Shown here one piece after another: positions 8,738 to 20,057 of a DNA stretch of 64,000 nucleotides. The notes under the pieces were generated by a model. It was not told the origin of the DNA, did not search any database, and worked only from the letters and a program-made list of their open reading frames with translations. The stretch is from Mixta tenebrionis (lineage in GTDB: Bacteria > Pseudomonadota > Gammaproteobacteria > Enterobacterales > Enterobacteriaceae), in NCBI RefSeq assembly GCF_006517625.1, contig NZ_VHQI01000001.1:378180-442179 (forward strand), in the 5' to 3' direction. The position numbers and the translations under genes are program-made. How positions within the stretch are numbered: position 1 is the stretch's first letter; every line of letters starts with the position of its first letter.

Positions 8738-9799
8738 TTATTCCTGCGGCTCCTGCGGCGCCGGGATAGTCAGCGTGGCGTTCAGCAGGCCGCGCGACTT
8801 ATTAAAGATTTTGTTGCTGGTTTCCCGTCCGGCGCGGCGCGCACGCTGCTCTTCCGGCGGCAGCGCCGCCTCTTCCATACAGAGCGGGCTACAGCAGTGC
8901 TGGTATTTTTCCGCGCAGGCGGGGCACTGAATAAACAGCAGATGGCAGCCGTCGTTAACGCAGTTAACGTGCGTATCGCAGGGCGCGCCGCACTGATGGC
9001 AGTGGGCGATCACATCGTCTGAAATACGTTCGCCCATGCGCTCGTCAAACACAAAGTTTTTGCCTTTGAAACGCACCGGCAGCCCCTGCTCACGCGCGCG
9101 GCGCGCATATTCAATAATGCCGCCTTCCACATGATAAACCTGCTCAAAGCCGTTGTGCCGCATCCAGGCGCTCGCTTTTTCACAGCGAATGCCGCCGGTA
9201 CAGTACATAACGATTTTTTTTTCTTTGCGATCCTGCAGCATATCTACTGCCATCGGCAGCTGCTCGCGGAAAGTGTCGGCCGGAATTTCCATCGCCCGCT
9301 CAAAGTGCCCCACTTCATATTCATAGTGGTTGCGCATATCCACAAACACCGCGTCGGGATCGTCCAGCATGGCGTTCACCTCAGCCGCTTTCAGATAGGC
9401 GCCGACCTGGCCGGCATCAAAGCTTGCATCGTCGATGCCGTCGGCCACGATGCGATCGCGTACCTTCAGGCGCAGCACCCAGAAGGATTTGCCGTCATCA
9501 TCCAGCGCAATGTTCATCCGCAGGTTATTCAGCGCCGGATGAAAGCCGTACAGCCGCTCCTGCAGGCGCGGATAGCGGCTGGCCGGCACGCTAATCTGCG
9601 CGTTGATGCCTTCACGGGCGACATAGATGCGTCCGAACACCTGTAGCTCGGTCAACGCCAGATAGAGAGCGTCACGAAACGCCTGCGGATCGTCAATAGT
9701 GAAATATTTATAGAAAGAAACGGTAGTGCGCGGCTCGGTTTCCGCCAGCATACGCGCCTTCAGCTCTTTATTGGATACCTGGTTATGTAACACTGGCAT
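8738..9799 (-). CDS. trhO: tRNA uridine-34 hydroxylase, rhodanese-like
   Basis: TrhO (YceA) makes 5-hydroxyuridine at wobble position 34 of several tRNAs in an oxygen-dependent reaction. From ATG 9799 the protein is 353 aa and begins MPVLHN as in E. coli. An in-frame ATG 15 bp upstream lacks a ribosome site, whereas GGGA precedes 9799. Domains: an N-terminal UPF0176 region, a rhodanese domain with active-site Cys200 in [11 protein letters not shown], then a cysteine-rich zinc-binding-like tail ([22 protein letters not shown]). The gene converges on yceI as in E. coli. Confidence 0.95.
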   Translation of the reverse strand: MPVLHNQVSNKELKARMLAETEPRTTVSFYKYFTIDDPQAFRDALYLALTELQVFGRIYVAREGINAQISVPASRYPRLQERLYGFHPALNNLRMNIALDDDGKSFWVLRLKVRDRIVADGIDDASFDAGQVGAYLKAAEVNAMLDDPDAVFVDMRNHYEYEVGHFERAMEIPADTFREQLPMAVDMLQDRKEKKIVMYCTGGIRCEKASAWMRHNGFEQVYHVEGGIIEYARRAREQGLPVRFKGKNFVFDERMGERISDDVIAHCHQCGAPCDTHVNCVNDGCHLLFIQCPACAEKYQHCCSPLCMEEAALPPEEQRARRAGRETSNKIFNKSRGLLNATLTIPAPQEPQE

Positions 9800-9974
9800 G
9801 GTGTTCGTTCCCATTAGTAAGCGATTTTTCAGGCGCGCATCATACCGTATTTAACAGTAAAGCAAAGCTTTGCAGCATTTTTTCTACATTTGACGCGCCG
9901 ACGCTACCGCACATACTGACAATTGACCACGTTGATAAACACGTTGAGCATGATCACTTTATTAGCGCACTTAC

Positions 9975-9990
9975 TATCACCAAGGTGATA
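9975..9990. promoter_or_regulatory. 16-bp palindromic operator before the OYE gene
   Basis: Perfect dyad TATCACC-AA-GGTGATA ending 16 bp before the start codon at 10007. Its place over the leader and ribosome site suggests binding by a dimeric repressor (TetR-, MarR- or HxlR-type). The repressor is not in this window. Confidence 0.55.
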
Positions 9991-10006
9991 ACAGATGGAG
10001 ACAACA

Positions 10007-11104
10007 ATGAGCCAGCTATTTACGCCGCTGCAGTTGGGCAACCTGTCCCTCAGCAACCGCATTATTATTGCGCCAATGTGCCAGTACTCGGCGGAACAGG
10101 GTAAAGCCACGCCGTGGCACCGCATTCATTTAGGCCATCTCTCCCTCTCCGGCGCCGGCCTGTTAATTATCGAAGCAACCGCGGTAGAGCCAGCCGGACG
10201 CATTACGCCGCAGGATCTCGGACTGTGGAATGACGAAACCGAGCAGGCGCTGGCGCAGACGATTGCCGATGTGAAGCGCTACGCCACCATGCCGTTGGGG
10301 ATTCAGCTGGGTCACGCCGGACGCAAAGCCTCTACCGATGTGCCCTGGCGCGGCGGCGGTTTTTTAACTCCGCAGCAGGGCGGCTGGCAAACGTCCGCCC
10401 CCTCCGCCCTGCCCTACAGCGATAAAGACGGTAAGCCGCTGGCGCTGAGCAAAGCGCGCATTGAAGAGATCAAACAGGCCTTTATCGACAGCGCCATACG
10501 CGCCGATCGTCTCGGCTTTGAGCTGGTGGAAATTCATGCCGCGCACGGCTACCTGCTGCACCAGTTCCTGTCGCCGCTCTCTAACCAGCGTGACGACGAA
10601 TATGGCGGCTCGCTGGAAAACCGGATGCGTCTGGTGATGGAAATCTATCATGAGGTGCGCCGCGTCTTCCCGCGCGACAAGGCGGTGGGAGTGCGCATTT
10701 CCGCCTCAGACTGGGTAGAAGGCGGCTGGGATGAGGCGCAGTCCATCGCGCTGAGCAAGGCGCTGGAAGAGGCCGGCTGCGACTATATTCACGTCTCCAG
10801 CGGCGGCCTTTCGCCGCAGCAGCAGATCAACGTCGGCCCCAATTACCAGGTGCCCTTCGCCGCCGGTATAAAAGAAGCGGTAACCGCCATGCCGGTTATC
10901 GCCGTGGGCCTGATTACCGAACCACAGCAGGCGGAATCGATCCTGACCAGCGGCCAGGCCGACGCCATCGCCCTGGCGCGCGCCATGCTCTACGATCCGC
11001 GCTGGCCGTGGCACGCCGCTGCCGCGCTGGGCGAAAAAGTACAGGCGCCGCCGCAGTACTGGCGCTGTGAACCGCATGAAGTTAAAGGTTTGTTTAACGT
11101 TTAG
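10007..11104 (+). CDS. Old yellow enzyme-type NADH:flavin oxidoreductase
   Basis: A 365-aa FMN enzyme of the thermophilic-like OYE class (YqjM/XenA type) that reduces activated C=C bonds or nitro groups with NAD(P)H. Visible features: Cys25 in IAPMCQYSA, the redox-tuning cysteine of this class; the HAAHGYLLHQFLSP substrate motif with paired His; and DDEYGGSLENR. ATG 10007 is preceded by GGAG at good spacing; ATG 9995 is an alternative. The gene is not in the E. coli locus between yceA and lpxL. An upstream dyad suggests inducible control. The natural substrate cannot be deduced. Confidence 0.88.
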   Translation: MSQLFTPLQLGNLSLSNRIIIAPMCQYSAEQGKATPWHRIHLGHLSLSGAGLLIIEATAVEPAGRITPQDLGLWNDETEQALAQTIADVKRYATMPLGIQLGHAGRKASTDVPWRGGGFLTPQQGGWQTSAPSALPYSDKDGKPLALSKARIEEIKQAFIDSAIRADRLGFELVEIHAAHGYLLHQFLSPLSNQRDDEYGGSLENRMRLVMEIYHEVRRVFPRDKAVGVRISASDWVEGGWDEAQSIALSKALEEAGCDYIHVSSGGLSPQQQINVGPNYQVPFAAGIKEAVTAMPVIAVGLITEPQQAESILTSGQADAIALARAMLYDPRWPWHAAAALGEKVQAPPQYWRCEPHEVKGLFNV

Positions 11105-11262
11105 GCGATAAATTGTTCGCCGGCAGCGCATCTTCTGCGCTACTGAACTGTTGGGCTGATGTCATTATTTCAGCCCTTATTAAAAAAATGGCACAATATG
11201 CCCCTTAAATTTGGACACTGCGGCAAATCCATTTGCCTGCCGCAACGAATAACTGGAAGAAC

Positions 11263-12183
11263 ATGACTCATCTGCCTCAATTTTCCCGCAGCCTGCTGCA
11301 CCCGCGTTACTGGCTACTCTGGCTGGGTATCGGTCTGCTTTACCTGATCGTTTTGCTGCCCTACCCGCTGCTTTACCGCCTTGGCTGCGGGCTGGGACGC
11401 CTCTCTATGCGCTTTATGCGCCGCCGCGTCGCTATCGCCCAGCGTAACCTGGAACTCTGTTTTCCTGAGATGCCCACCGCCGAACGAGACGCGCTGGTGA
11501 AGCGCAATTTCGAGTCGGTCGGCATGGGGCTGCTGGAAACCGGTATCGCCTGGTTCTGGCCCGACTGGCGCATAGAAAAATGGTTCGCCAGTATCGGTGA
11601 TGAGCACATCAAACGCGCGCTGCAGGAGAAAAAAGGCATTTTGCTGATCGGGATACATTTTTTGACGCTGGAGCTGGGCGCCCGCTATTTCGGCATGCTG
11701 AATCCCGGCATCGGCGTCTATCGCCCTAACGATAATCCGCTGATCGACTGGCTGCAAACCTGGGGACGCATGCGTTCGAATAAAAGCATGCTCGATCGTA
11801 AGGATCTTAAAGGCATGATCCGCGCGCTGAAAAGCGGCGAAATCATCTGGTACGCGCCCGATCACGATTACGGCCCGAAAAGCAGCGTCTTCGTTCCGCT
11901 GTTCGCCGTGCCGGATGCCGCCACCACCAAGGGCAGCTATTTGCTGATCCGCAGCGCCGGCCCGTCGGTTATTCCCTTTGTGCCGCGCCGCTTACCGCAC
12001 GGTAAGGGCTACGAACTGGTGGTGTTGCCGCCCGTGCAGGGTATCCCCATTGACAGCGAAGAGGCGACCGCCAGCGCGATTAATCAGGTTATCGAGGAGG
12101 CGATCCTGATGGCGCCGGAGCAATATATGTGGCTGCACCGCCGCTTTAAAACGCGTCCGCAGGGCGCCGCTAAGCTCTACTAA
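11263..12183 (+). CDS. lpxL: Lipid A biosynthesis lauroyltransferase
   Basis: LpxL (HtrB) adds laurate to Kdo2-lipid IVA at the inner-membrane cytoplasmic face. ATG 11263 gives 306 aa, exactly the E. coli length. Seen: an N-terminal membrane anchor (about residues 17-40), the catalytic H-x4-E pair His132/Glu137 in GIHFLTLE, and the blocks [23 protein letters not shown] and [19 protein letters not shown]. The mdtG gene that precedes lpxL in E. coli is absent here. A GC-rich hairpin follows at 12195-12223. Confidence 0.95.
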   Translation: MTHLPQFSRSLLHPRYWLLWLGIGLLYLIVLLPYPLLYRLGCGLGRLSMRFMRRRVAIAQRNLELCFPEMPTAERDALVKRNFESVGMGLLETGIAWFWPDWRIEKWFASIGDEHIKRALQEKKGILLIGIHFLTLELGARYFGMLNPGIGVYRPNDNPLIDWLQTWGRMRSNKSMLDRKDLKGMIRALKSGEIIWYAPDHDYGPKSSVFVPLFAVPDAATTKGSYLLIRSAGPSVIPFVPRRLPHGKGYELVVLPPVQGIPIDSEEATASAINQVIEEAILMAPEQYMWLHRRFKTRPQGAAKLY

Positions 12184-12333
12184 TCCCCTCTTAGCCCTTC
12201 CGTTTCCCGCCGAAGCGGAAGGGCCGCCTCTCCCCCTTTCCCGCTACAGTTTTTTTAACGCCGGGGCTATACGCGGCAAATCTTCGTCTATTCTTTCCAG
12301 AAACCATTCCCCCAGGAGAGTAAGGAGAGACCA

Positions 12334-12735
12334 ATGAGCATGTTCAGCACACTGGAAGAAGCTATCGATAACGCCCGTGAAGAGTTTCTGGCGGACAACC
12401 CGCATCTGGATGATGACGAGGCGTCGGTAGGACAGTTTAACCTGCAAAAATATGTCATGCAGGATGGGGAAATTATGTGGCAGGCGGAGTTCCTCGCCGA
12501 CGAAAGCGATGATGGCGAGCTGTTGCCGTTGCGCACCGGTGAAGCCGCGCAGGCGATTTTTGACGGCGATTTTGACGAGGTTGAGCTGCGTCAGGAGTGG
12601 ATGCCGGAAAATACGCTGCACGAGTGGGATGAAGGCGAGTTCCAGCTGGAAGCGCCGCTGGATACCGAAGAGGGCCAGGCGGTGGCGCAGGAGTGGGAAG
12701 ACAGCGGCAGCAATAACGAATCGGATCGCTGGTAA
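12334..12735 (+). CDS. msyB: Acidic protein MsyB
   Basis: A 133-aa, strongly acidic cytoplasmic protein. The blocks TLEEAIDNAREEFLADNP, QKYVMQDGEIMWQAEF and ENTLHEWDEGEFQLE-type text match E. coli MsyB (124 aa), named as a suppressor of secY/secA defects; its molecular role is unclear. GGAG-type ribosome site before ATG 12334. The C-terminus has about nine extra polar residues. It precedes yceK, which is convergent, as in E. coli. Confidence 0.93.
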   Translation: MSMFSTLEEAIDNAREEFLADNPHLDDDEASVGQFNLQKYVMQDGEIMWQAEFLADESDDGELLPLRTGEAAQAIFDGDFDEVELRQEWMPENTLHEWDEGEFQLEAPLDTEEGQAVAQEWEDSGSNNESDRW

Positions 12736-12740
12736 GCGCG

Positions 12741-12977
12741 CTACTCGTATGGCCCGTGGCGGGCGTCAACCGGCAGCAGCAGCGTATCCAGCAGCGCCGA
12801 CAGCGGCACGTCGATAATGGTGATAACGCGCCACGGCGTGTCGCGTACTCCCCACTGCACGCCGGGATAGTATTGATTGCCATGCCCCTGCCCCGGCACC
12901 GTGCGGCTGATAATGCTGCCGCAGCCGGACAACAGTAAGCTTGCCAACAGCAGTAAAGCGCCCGTTCCCTTTTTCAT
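12741..12977 (-). CDS. yceK: YceK-family lipoprotein (DUF1375)
   Basis: A 78-aa lipoprotein: signal peptide with lipobox LSGC (Cys19) and then a short domain with YPGVQWGVRDTPW and IDVPLSALLDTLLLPVD, typical of the DUF1375 YceK family. Function unknown. Its conserved place beside opgGH suggests, but does not prove, an envelope role. It converges on msyB, with stops only a few bases apart. Confidence 0.9.
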   Translation of the reverse strand: MKKGTGALLLLASLLLSGCGSIISRTVPGQGHGNQYYPGVQWGVRDTPWRVITIIDVPLSALLDTLLLPVDARHGPYE

Positions 12978-13030
12978 TGTTTTCTCCCGACCACGGCTGT
13001 CAGCAGCAGATAGCGGATAAACGCCCGGAA

Positions 13031-13051
13031 TTAAAGCGGCCCGCAGGCCGC
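13031..13051 (-). terminator. Terminator after opgGH
   Basis: Stem GCGGCC / GGCCGC, 4-nt loop, then a weak TTTAATT tail on the minus strand, just after the opgH stop. Confidence 0.55.
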
Positions 13052-13056
13052 TTCAC

Positions 13057-15615
13057 TTACTGTTTTGCCGGCGCTAACGCCAGCGGATTTAGCGGTAGCG
13101 TGCGATAGTCATCCAGCCACTCGTGATACTTCTCCGCATCCTTCCACAAGCGATAGTGCAGGCGCGCCAGCATGACCGGATCGCTAAGCAGCGTCAGACG
13201 TTCCTCACGGCTCAGCTTCGCCGGCGCATCGCTGAGCGCATGCTCAACCCGCCGATCGCGCGCGTGATCCAGCAAGTCGCTCTGCAGGTGGCGCGAGGTT
13301 GCCAGCGCGGTTGCCAGCGCGTTAAACGATGGATGGAACAGCGCATGCATAAAGCCATGCTGCAGCGCGCGCGCGCGGTTCAGCTGCAGGTAGGCGTCGG
13401 TATCCTGTAGCTCCTGCGGCGGCGCATACTCCTCCGGGATCAGGAACAGCTTCGCCCGCCGCGCCGCCAGCCCGTTGCCTGCCCGGCTGGAGATCACCGA
13501 AACAAACGGCGACAGGATCAGCGAAAAGACAATCGGCGACAGCCACCAGAGGAAGTTGAGATCGAGCCAGCCCATGCCTGCTGCCCAAACCAGGCCCAGC
13601 AGCATCTGCGAACCGTGGCGGCGGAACGCCTCGCTCCACGGCGTGGCGTCGTCGTCGCGCTGCGGCGAGTTCCACACCACTTCCCAGCCGAGGAAGGCGC
13701 TGACGACAAACACCGTATGGAACAGCATACGCACCGGCGCCAGCAGCACCGAGAAGAGCATCTCCAGCAGCATCGACGCCAGCAGACGCAGCGCGCCGCC
13801 GTAGCCTTTCGCCCCTTTACACCAGATCAATACCACGCTCAGCAGCTTCGGCAGGAACAGCAGCACCAGCGTGGTAGAGAACAACGCTATCGCCAGCTCA
13901 GGACGCCACTGCGGCCATACCGGAAACAGCTGGCGCGGCTGCAGGAAGTATTGCGGCTCCATCAGGGTATGCACAATTTGTAACGCCGTAGAGAGCGCGA
14001 GGAACATAAACCACAGCGGCGCGGAGAGATAGGACATCACGCCGGTCAGGAACACCGCGCGGTGCACCGGATGCATTCCTTTCACCAGGAACAGACGGAA
14101 GTTCATCAGGTTGCCGTGGCACCAGCGGCGGTCGCGCTTCAGCTCGTCCAGCAGGTTCGGCGGCAGCTCCTCATAAGAACCAGGCAGATCGTAAGCAATC
14201 CACACGCCCCAGCCCGCACGCCGCATCAGCGCCGCCTCCACGAAGTCATGGGAGAGGATCGATCCGGCAAACGAACCTTCGCCCGGCAGCGGCGCCAGCG
14301 CGCAGTGCTCAATAAAGGGCTGCACGCGAATAATGGCGTTGTGGCCCCAGTAGTGCGACTCGCCCAGCTGCCAGAAGTGCAGACCGGCGGTAAACAACGG
14401 CCCATAAACGCGGGTAGCGAACTGCTGGCAGCGCGCGTAAAGCGTATCCATGCCGGACGCCTTTGGCGACGACTGGATAATACCGGCGTTGGGGTTCGCC
14501 TCCATCATGCGCACCAGACCGGTGAGACATTCGCCGCTCATTACGCTGTCGGCATCCAGCACCACCATATAGCTGTACTGACTGCCCCAGCGACGACAAA
14601 AGTCATCGATGTTGCCGCTTTTACGCTTCACGCGACGACGACGACGGCGATAGAAAATCTTGCCGGCGCCGCCCACGTCGCGCACCAGCTCCATCCACGC
14701 CTTCTGCTCCGCCATGGCGATATCGGCGTCGTAGCTGTCGCTGAGAATATAGACATCGAAATGCTGGCTCTCGCCGCTGCGTACCACCGATTCCCAGGTG
14801 GCGCGCAGGCCGGCGAAAACGCGTTCCACATCCTCGTTGCAGATCGGCATAATCAGCGCGGTGCGGTGCGTGGGATCGATCGGTTCGTCGCCGCGCAGCG
14901 TATAAGAGATGCTGTATTTGTCACGCCCGATTAGCAATTGCAGGAAGCCCATCAGCGCGGTCCAGAAACCGGCGGAAACCCAGCAGAACAGAATGGCGAA
15001 CAGGAACAGAATGCCGGTTTGCAGCACATAGGGCAGCAGCTGCAGCAGCGACTGCTGCCAGTCCTGATTCAGCATATCCATTGGATCGATCAGCGCCCAG
15101 CCCTGGTAAGGCAGAATGGTTTTCATATACCAGGTGGCGATAACCGTCTGGAACAGCGTTAAAATCAGCAGGATATAGCGGCGAATCGAGCCGACGTGAC
15201 GCCATTTATCTTCCTGACGTTGCTCTTCCGCCGTGGCATAGCGCGGCGTCGATTTCTTGCCGCGCAGCGCATCCCAGGCGCGCGCCAGCGGGTTAGTGCG
15301 CCAGGCCTCCGGGAACATCAGCGAGCGCTTTACCGGCGGCATCGCCTTTAGCGTGGTGCGGCCGAGATAGTCCTGACCAAACTGGTTTCCGCCGTCCAGC
15401 GAATCGGGCCAGCTCATCTCAAGACGTGATTTAACCGAGGTGAGCGGCGCATCGTCGGGACGCGCCTCAGCCGGGCCGCCCTGGCCCAGCTGCTGATGAA
15501 GTTGACTGTAGGTTTCTTCGCCCGTCGGCAGAGTGGCGGAGAGCGCCGCCCGACGCTCAGGCGTCAGCGGCAGCGTGTCGATATAGTCGGCTGGAGTAAG
15601 CATTGATTTATTCAT
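13057..15615 (-). CDS. opgH: Glucan glucosyltransferase OpgH (MdoH)
   Basis: An 852-aa inner-membrane family 2 glycosyltransferase that builds the beta-1,2 glucan backbone of osmoregulated periplasmic glucans from UDP-glucose and passes it to the periplasm. Seen: a cytoplasmic N-region, two early spans around residues 140-215, the catalytic domain with [10 protein letters not shown], the acidic [10 protein letters not shown] motif and RDRRWCHGN (the R/QxxRW acceptor motif), and a cluster of C-terminal spans. It overlaps opgG by 8 bp and is translationally coupled. In E. coli OpgH also links UDP-glucose level to FtsZ. Confidence 0.96.
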   Translation of the reverse strand: MNKSMLTPADYIDTLPLTPERRAALSATLPTGEETYSQLHQQLGQGGPAEARPDDAPLTSVKSRLEMSWPDSLDGGNQFGQDYLGRTTLKAMPPVKRSLMFPEAWRTNPLARAWDALRGKKSTPRYATAEEQRQEDKWRHVGSIRRYILLILTLFQTVIATWYMKTILPYQGWALIDPMDMLNQDWQQSLLQLLPYVLQTGILFLFAILFCWVSAGFWTALMGFLQLLIGRDKYSISYTLRGDEPIDPTHRTALIMPICNEDVERVFAGLRATWESVVRSGESQHFDVYILSDSYDADIAMAEQKAWMELVRDVGGAGKIFYRRRRRRVKRKSGNIDDFCRRWGSQYSYMVVLDADSVMSGECLTGLVRMMEANPNAGIIQSSPKASGMDTLYARCQQFATRVYGPLFTAGLHFWQLGESHYWGHNAIIRVQPFIEHCALAPLPGEGSFAGSILSHDFVEAALMRRAGWGVWIAYDLPGSYEELPPNLLDELKRDRRWCHGNLMNFRLFLVKGMHPVHRAVFLTGVMSYLSAPLWFMFLALSTALQIVHTLMEPQYFLQPRQLFPVWPQWRPELAIALFSTTLVLLFLPKLLSVVLIWCKGAKGYGGALRLLASMLLEMLFSVLLAPVRMLFHTVFVVSAFLGWEVVWNSPQRDDDATPWSEAFRRHGSQMLLGLVWAAGMGWLDLNFLWWLSPIVFSLILSPFVSVISSRAGNGLAARRAKLFLIPEEYAPPQELQDTDAYLQLNRARALQHGFMHALFHPSFNALATALATSRHLQSDLLDHARDRRVEHALSDAPAKLSREERLTLLSDPVMLARLHYRLWKDAEKYHEWLDDYRTLPLNPLALAPAKQ

Positions 15616-17173
15616 TGGCAGGCAACTGATAGCTCCATGTTTCCGTCAGCGCTTTATCACCGTTAACCAGTGCGGCGCGCATTTCGGTCGGCTGCTTATT
15701 GTCTTTTACGCGGATGCGCAGCATCAGGCGCCAGCCTTTACTGACCGGGTTATAACGCACGCTCTGCTCCACGATCTCACCGTTATCGCCGATGCTGACC
15801 TGCGGCGCGACCGGCGTATTATCCGCCAGCTTGCTCATCTGCTGGCCGACAAAATCAATCACAAAGGCGATAGTGCCGTCCGGCTGACGCACCAGGTTCG
15901 ACTGTTTGACGTCGCCGGTGGAACGCAGCGTACTTTTCACCCATGCGGTTTCCGGCGAGTGCAGCTGGTCCTCATTGCGGGTAAAGCGCAGACGATATTT
16001 AAAGTTCATCTCCTTGCCCGGCTCCGGCAGATGCTCCGGCGTCCAGAAGGCGACGATATTGTCGTTGGTTTCATCCGCCGTCGGGATCTCTACCAGCTCG
16101 ACGCGCCCTTTGCCCCAGTCGCCCTGCGGCTCAATCCAGCCGCTCGGACGCAGATCGTAACGATCGTCGAGATCCTGATACTGATTAAATTCGCGCCCGC
16201 GCTGCAGCAGCCCGAAGCCTTTCGGACTTTCCACGGTAAAGGTGCTGACCGCCAGATGTTTCGGGTTATTCAGCGGACGCCAGATCCACTCGCCGTTGCC
16301 GGCATGAATCGACAGACCGTTGGAATCATGCAGCGCGGGACGATAGTTCACCAGCGGAGAAGGCTGATTCGCCCCATACAGATACATGCTGGTCAGCGGC
16401 GCTACGCCCAGCTTGCCAACCTTATCGCGCAGATAAATTTTGGCCTGCACGTCGACATTAGTGTCCTTACCCGGACGCAGTACGAAGCGGTAGGCGCCGG
16501 TAGCGCGCGGCGAGTCAAGCAACGCATAGATCACCAGCTGCTTATCCTGCGGCTTCGGCCGCTCTACCCAAAACTCGCGAAAGCGCGGAAACTCTTCGCC
16601 GGAAGGCAGCGCGGTATCGATCGCCAGGCCGCGCGAGGAGAGACCATACACCTGGCCGCCGCCGATAACGCGGAAATAGCTGGCGCCGAGGAAGCTGGTA
16701 ATTTCATCATTTTTATCTTTGGCATTAAGCGGATAAAGGATCTTAAACCCGGCAAAGCCCAGATTTTTGATCGCCTCCGGATCGTGCTGTACCTTGCCAA
16801 AATTAAAATAGTCCGGGCTGTATTTGATTTCGCGTACTGAATTCGCCGTTACCTCATTAAGTTTTACCGGCGTATCGAAATACATGCCCTGATGATAAAA
16901 CTCCAGCTTGAAAGGCGTCTTCAGTTTGTTCCACCAGGCTTTATCATGATTAAACTGAATTTGCTGATAGTCAGCATATTTCATATCACGAAACTGAGAG
17001 GGCAAATTGCTCTTCGGCGCGTCAAAACTTTTTCCCGCTAATGATTTCGCCTCTTTTGCCACGTCGTCGATGCTAAAAGCCCAACCGTTGTTGGCATACA
17101 AGGCCAGCAGAACCGCAGCACCCACCCAGTGCAGTTTTTTCAGTTCCGTTTTATTTTTGTTAGTAATCAGCAC
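15608..17173 (-). CDS. opgG: Periplasmic glucan biosynthesis protein OpgG (MdoG)
   Basis: A 521-aa periplasmic protein needed for OPG branching and elongation. A signal peptide runs through NNGWAFS (about residues 1-32), followed by the conserved [14 protein letters not shown] and [21 protein letters not shown] blocks. The frame opens with GTG 17173, preceded by a G-rich ribosome site; the N-terminus is about ten residues longer than in E. coli. It is the first gene of opgGH and is transcribed away from opgC. Product length and sequence agree with the family throughout. Confidence 0.96.
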   Translation of the reverse strand: MLITNKNKTELKKLHWVGAAVLLALYANNGWAFSIDDVAKEAKSLAGKSFDAPKSNLPSQFRDMKYADYQQIQFNHDKAWWNKLKTPFKLEFYHQGMYFDTPVKLNEVTANSVREIKYSPDYFNFGKVQHDPEAIKNLGFAGFKILYPLNAKDKNDEITSFLGASYFRVIGGGQVYGLSSRGLAIDTALPSGEEFPRFREFWVERPKPQDKQLVIYALLDSPRATGAYRFVLRPGKDTNVDVQAKIYLRDKVGKLGVAPLTSMYLYGANQPSPLVNYRPALHDSNGLSIHAGNGEWIWRPLNNPKHLAVSTFTVESPKGFGLLQRGREFNQYQDLDDRYDLRPSGWIEPQGDWGKGRVELVEIPTADETNDNIVAFWTPEHLPEPGKEMNFKYRLRFTRNEDQLHSPETAWVKSTLRSTGDVKQSNLVRQPDGTIAFVIDFVGQQMSKLADNTPVAPQVSIGDNGEIVEQSVRYNPVSKGWRLMLRIRVKDNKQPTEMRAALVNGDKALTETWSYQLPANE

Positions 17174-17412
17174 ATCCCCCCCTTTCGTGTGCTTAAATCA
17201 ATCCCATTCATATTAATGGATTATTCCGTTTTCCGACAGCATGCCAGCGTTTTTGTTCCTTTTTTCGCGGCGCTCAGGGCGTTAACCTGCGTTGATCGTC
17301 TGTTACAGAATCGGCTGATATTATATGGATCCCTGCTCCGGTAAAGTAAAGCATTTGCTTTTGTCAGGTTCGGAGTGAACCGGTATATAAAACGTACTAA
17401 AACTGGATAACT

Positions 17413-18528
17413 ATGCGTACAAAATCTCAGCAGCGTGAATATTTTTTTGACTCCATCCGCGCCTGCCTGATGCTCCTCGGCGTTCCTTTTCACGTCTCTC
17501 TTATTTATTCCAGCCACCAGTGGTCCGTTAACAGCCTTGAGCCGTCGCTGTGGCTTACGGTATTTAACGATTTTATTCACGCCTTTCGCATGCAGGTGTT
17601 TTTCGTTATCTCCGGCTACTTCTCTTACATGCTCTATCTGCGCTATGCGCCGGACGAATGGTGGAAGGTGCGCGTTGAACGCGTCGGCATCCCGATGCTG
17701 AGCGCTATCCCGCTGATTACGCTGCCGCAGTTTTTTATGCTCAGGGCGTGGACGGGAAAGGTGACGGGTTGGGAACATTTTACCCTGTATGAAAAGTACA
17801 ATACTCTGGTGTGGGAGCTGATTTCCCATCTGTGGTTCCTGCTGGTGCTGGTGATATTGACGACGCTCGGCCTCTGGCTGTTTCGGCGCCTGCGCCTTGC
17901 CGCCGAAAATGCGTCGACGCCCGGCTGGGGCGTATTAACCCTGGCGCTGCTGTTTTACGGCCTGTGCTGGGGCGCCGTGCGCCGCCTGATCTTTCTGTTT
18001 CAGCCTGCCCTGCTGAGCGATGGACTGTTCAACTTTAGCGTAATGCAGACGCTGTTCTATCTGCCCTTTTTTTATCTTGGCGCGCTGGCCTGGCGCAATC
18101 CGGCGCTGAAGGCGCTGTTTGTACGCTTCAACCCCTGGACGCTGCCGGGCGCGGCGCTGGCCTTTCTGGCCTACATCGCCAACCAGCGCTACAGCAGCGG
18201 CGAAGGCTGGCTGTATGAGCTTGATGCGCTCATCTCCATGCTGATGGGCCTGTGGATGGTAAATCTGGTCTTCGCCTTCGGGCATCGTTTCCTTAACGCT
18301 CATTCGCCGCGGATTAGCTGGCTGGTAAACGCTTCGCTATTTATCTATCTGGTGCATCATCCGTTGACGCTGCTGTACGGCATCGTTATCACGCCGCACA
18401 TTCACAATAGCGCGCTCGGCTTCGCCGCCGGGCTGGCGTTTGTGTTCGGCATCGCATTTATACTTTATGAGATTCACCTGCGCGTTCCGCTGCTACGCTT
18501 CCTGTTTTCCGGTAAAAAGCGCGCCTGA
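17413..18528 (+). CDS. opgC: Glucan succinyltransferase OpgC (MdoC)
   Basis: A 371-aa acyltransferase-3 family membrane protein with about ten predicted spans that transfers succinyl groups to periplasmic glucans. The N-terminal acyltransferase-3 pattern is visible ([20 protein letters not shown], with the key His), as are FFVISGYF and HLWFLLVLV. It is divergent from opgGH across a 239-bp promoter region, as in E. coli. Confidence 0.93.
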   Translation: MRTKSQQREYFFDSIRACLMLLGVPFHVSLIYSSHQWSVNSLEPSLWLTVFNDFIHAFRMQVFFVISGYFSYMLYLRYAPDEWWKVRVERVGIPMLSAIPLITLPQFFMLRAWTGKVTGWEHFTLYEKYNTLVWELISHLWFLLVLVILTTLGLWLFRRLRLAAENASTPGWGVLTLALLFYGLCWGAVRRLIFLFQPALLSDGLFNFSVMQTLFYLPFFYLGALAWRNPALKALFVRFNPWTLPGAALAFLAYIANQRYSSGEGWLYELDALISMLMGLWMVNLVFAFGHRFLNAHSPRISWLVNASLFIYLVHHPLTLLYGIVITPHIHNSALGFAAGLAFVFGIAFILYEIHLRVPLLRFLFSGKKRA

Positions 18529-18552
18529 ACCATGAACGGGCAAGGAAGCCTG

Positions 18553-20025
18553 TTACAGTAACCACTCTACCGGTAAGCGCCAGACCAGCCGCACCAGCAA
18601 GCGCTGCCAGATATGGGTGTTCGGTTCATGCTTATGGACAATTTCTCTCGCCTCGCCTTCATATTCCACCCAGTTGACGCGCCCCCATTTATCCAGGCGC
18701 AGCGCCCAGGCGCGCTCGCGCATCTCTTCAACAAAACGCTGGTGGATGTCGCCTGCCAACACTTCGCTTTCAATCAGCAGCCCCATCTCGGTATTCAGCA
18801 CCGCCGAGCGCGGATCGAAATTAAAAGAGCCGATAAATACCTTCTGGTTATCAACGCTAAAGGTTTTCGCATGCAGGCTGGAACCGGAATTGCCGGTCAG
18901 GCCGCGATCGTGCGGTTTTTCCTCGCGGCTGCTCTGCGGCTTCAGCTCATAAAGGCGGATGCCGTGGCGCAGCAGCTTTTTGCGCCATTTGGCGTAGCCG
19001 GCGTGCACCACGGAAACATCGTTCGCCGCCAGCGAATTGGTCAGGATGGCGATATCAACGCCGTGGCGCACCAACCCCAGCAGCTGCGCCACGCCGGCGC
19101 GCGTCGGCACAAAGTAGGCGGAGATGATATCGAACTGGCGCTGCGGACGGCCGATAACCTCCAGCATACGCTGCGGCAGCAGCGTAGCGCGTCGCGCCTT
19201 GCCCAGCCCTTTACGCGGATCGTCGCTGAGCAGGCGCGCCGGCGCCCAGATCATCTCCAGCTCGCCGCTGTCGAGCTGGGACATATAGCCGCAGGACTGA
19301 ACGCGCTGCATATAACGTGCTACCTGTTCGCTGTCGCGCCACGCTTCCGGCAGGCTTACCGCCCTGCGCGAGGCATCGGTCGCGTTATCAACCACCGACT
19401 CAAAGGGTTTTACCGCCGCGCTGTGCCAGTAGCGCTCAAAATCTTCCGCAACCTCCGTCACTACCGGCCCGATGGCCATTACATCGAGATCGGAAAACAG
19501 CGGCTGCTTGCCGGCGCCGAAATATTCATCGCCGATATTACGTCCGCCGACGATGGTTACCATATCATCGACGGTGATGCTTTTATTATGCATGCGCCGG
19601 TTAAGGCGGGCGAAATCGCTGAGATAGCCCAGCGCGCGCAGCGTGCGAAACGAGAAGGGATTAAACAGCCGGATGGCGATCTGCGGATGGCGATTCAGCT
19701 CGCTCAGGGTTTCATCCAGCCCCATGGTATTATTATCATCCAGCAGCAACCGCACCTGAACGCCGCGATCGGCCGCCTCCAGCAGCGCGCTGAACAGCAG
19801 CCGCCCTGACATATCGTTTTGCCAGATATAATACTGAATATCGATGCGATCCTCCGCCATCGCCAGCAGCAGATAGCGCGCGGCGAAAGCGTCCAGCCCG
19901 TCGCTTAGCGGATGAAGGCCGCTGTGACGCGGATGTTGAGCGACGCGGGGCGCGACCGCCCTGGCAAGACGAGTCCGGTTGGCGGCTGGCGTAAGATTAT
20001 CCTGCGGGTAAAGCGCTTCAGCCAT
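18553..20025 (-). CDS. clsC: Cardiolipin synthase C
   Basis: A 490-aa phospholipase-D superfamily enzyme that in E. coli makes cardiolipin from phosphatidylglycerol and phosphatidylethanolamine. Two HKD-type motifs are visible: HNKSITVDD with GGRNIGDEYFG, and HAKTFSVDN with GSFNFDPRS. The N-terminus is about 15 residues longer than E. coli ClsC (YmdC); a later start is possible. The gene follows ymdB by 32 bp on the same strand, and in E. coli YmdB is needed for full ClsC activity. Confidence 0.94.
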   Translation of the reverse strand: MAEALYPQDNLTPAANRTRLARAVAPRVAQHPRHSGLHPLSDGLDAFAARYLLLAMAEDRIDIQYYIWQNDMSGRLLFSALLEAADRGVQVRLLLDDNNTMGLDETLSELNRHPQIAIRLFNPFSFRTLRALGYLSDFARLNRRMHNKSITVDDMVTIVGGRNIGDEYFGAGKQPLFSDLDVMAIGPVVTEVAEDFERYWHSAAVKPFESVVDNATDASRRAVSLPEAWRDSEQVARYMQRVQSCGYMSQLDSGELEMIWAPARLLSDDPRKGLGKARRATLLPQRMLEVIGRPQRQFDIISAYFVPTRAGVAQLLGLVRHGVDIAILTNSLAANDVSVVHAGYAKWRKKLLRHGIRLYELKPQSSREEKPHDRGLTGNSGSSLHAKTFSVDNQKVFIGSFNFDPRSAVLNTEMGLLIESEVLAGDIHQRFVEEMRERAWALRLDKWGRVNWVEYEGEAREIVHKHEPNTHIWQRLLVRLVWRLPVEWLL

Positions 20026-20057
20026 GGGTTTTCCTTTTCTTATTAGCCTGAGAAATA

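Noticed and set aside
14062-14934. 290-aa ORF antisense to opgH
   Set aside because: Same reason: composition typical of antisense reading, inside a well-supported glycosyltransferase gene.
18613-19809. 398-aa ORF antisense to clsC
   Set aside because: A shadow of the GC-rich clsC gene; no ribosome site, biased toward His/Arg/Gln as in antisense frames.
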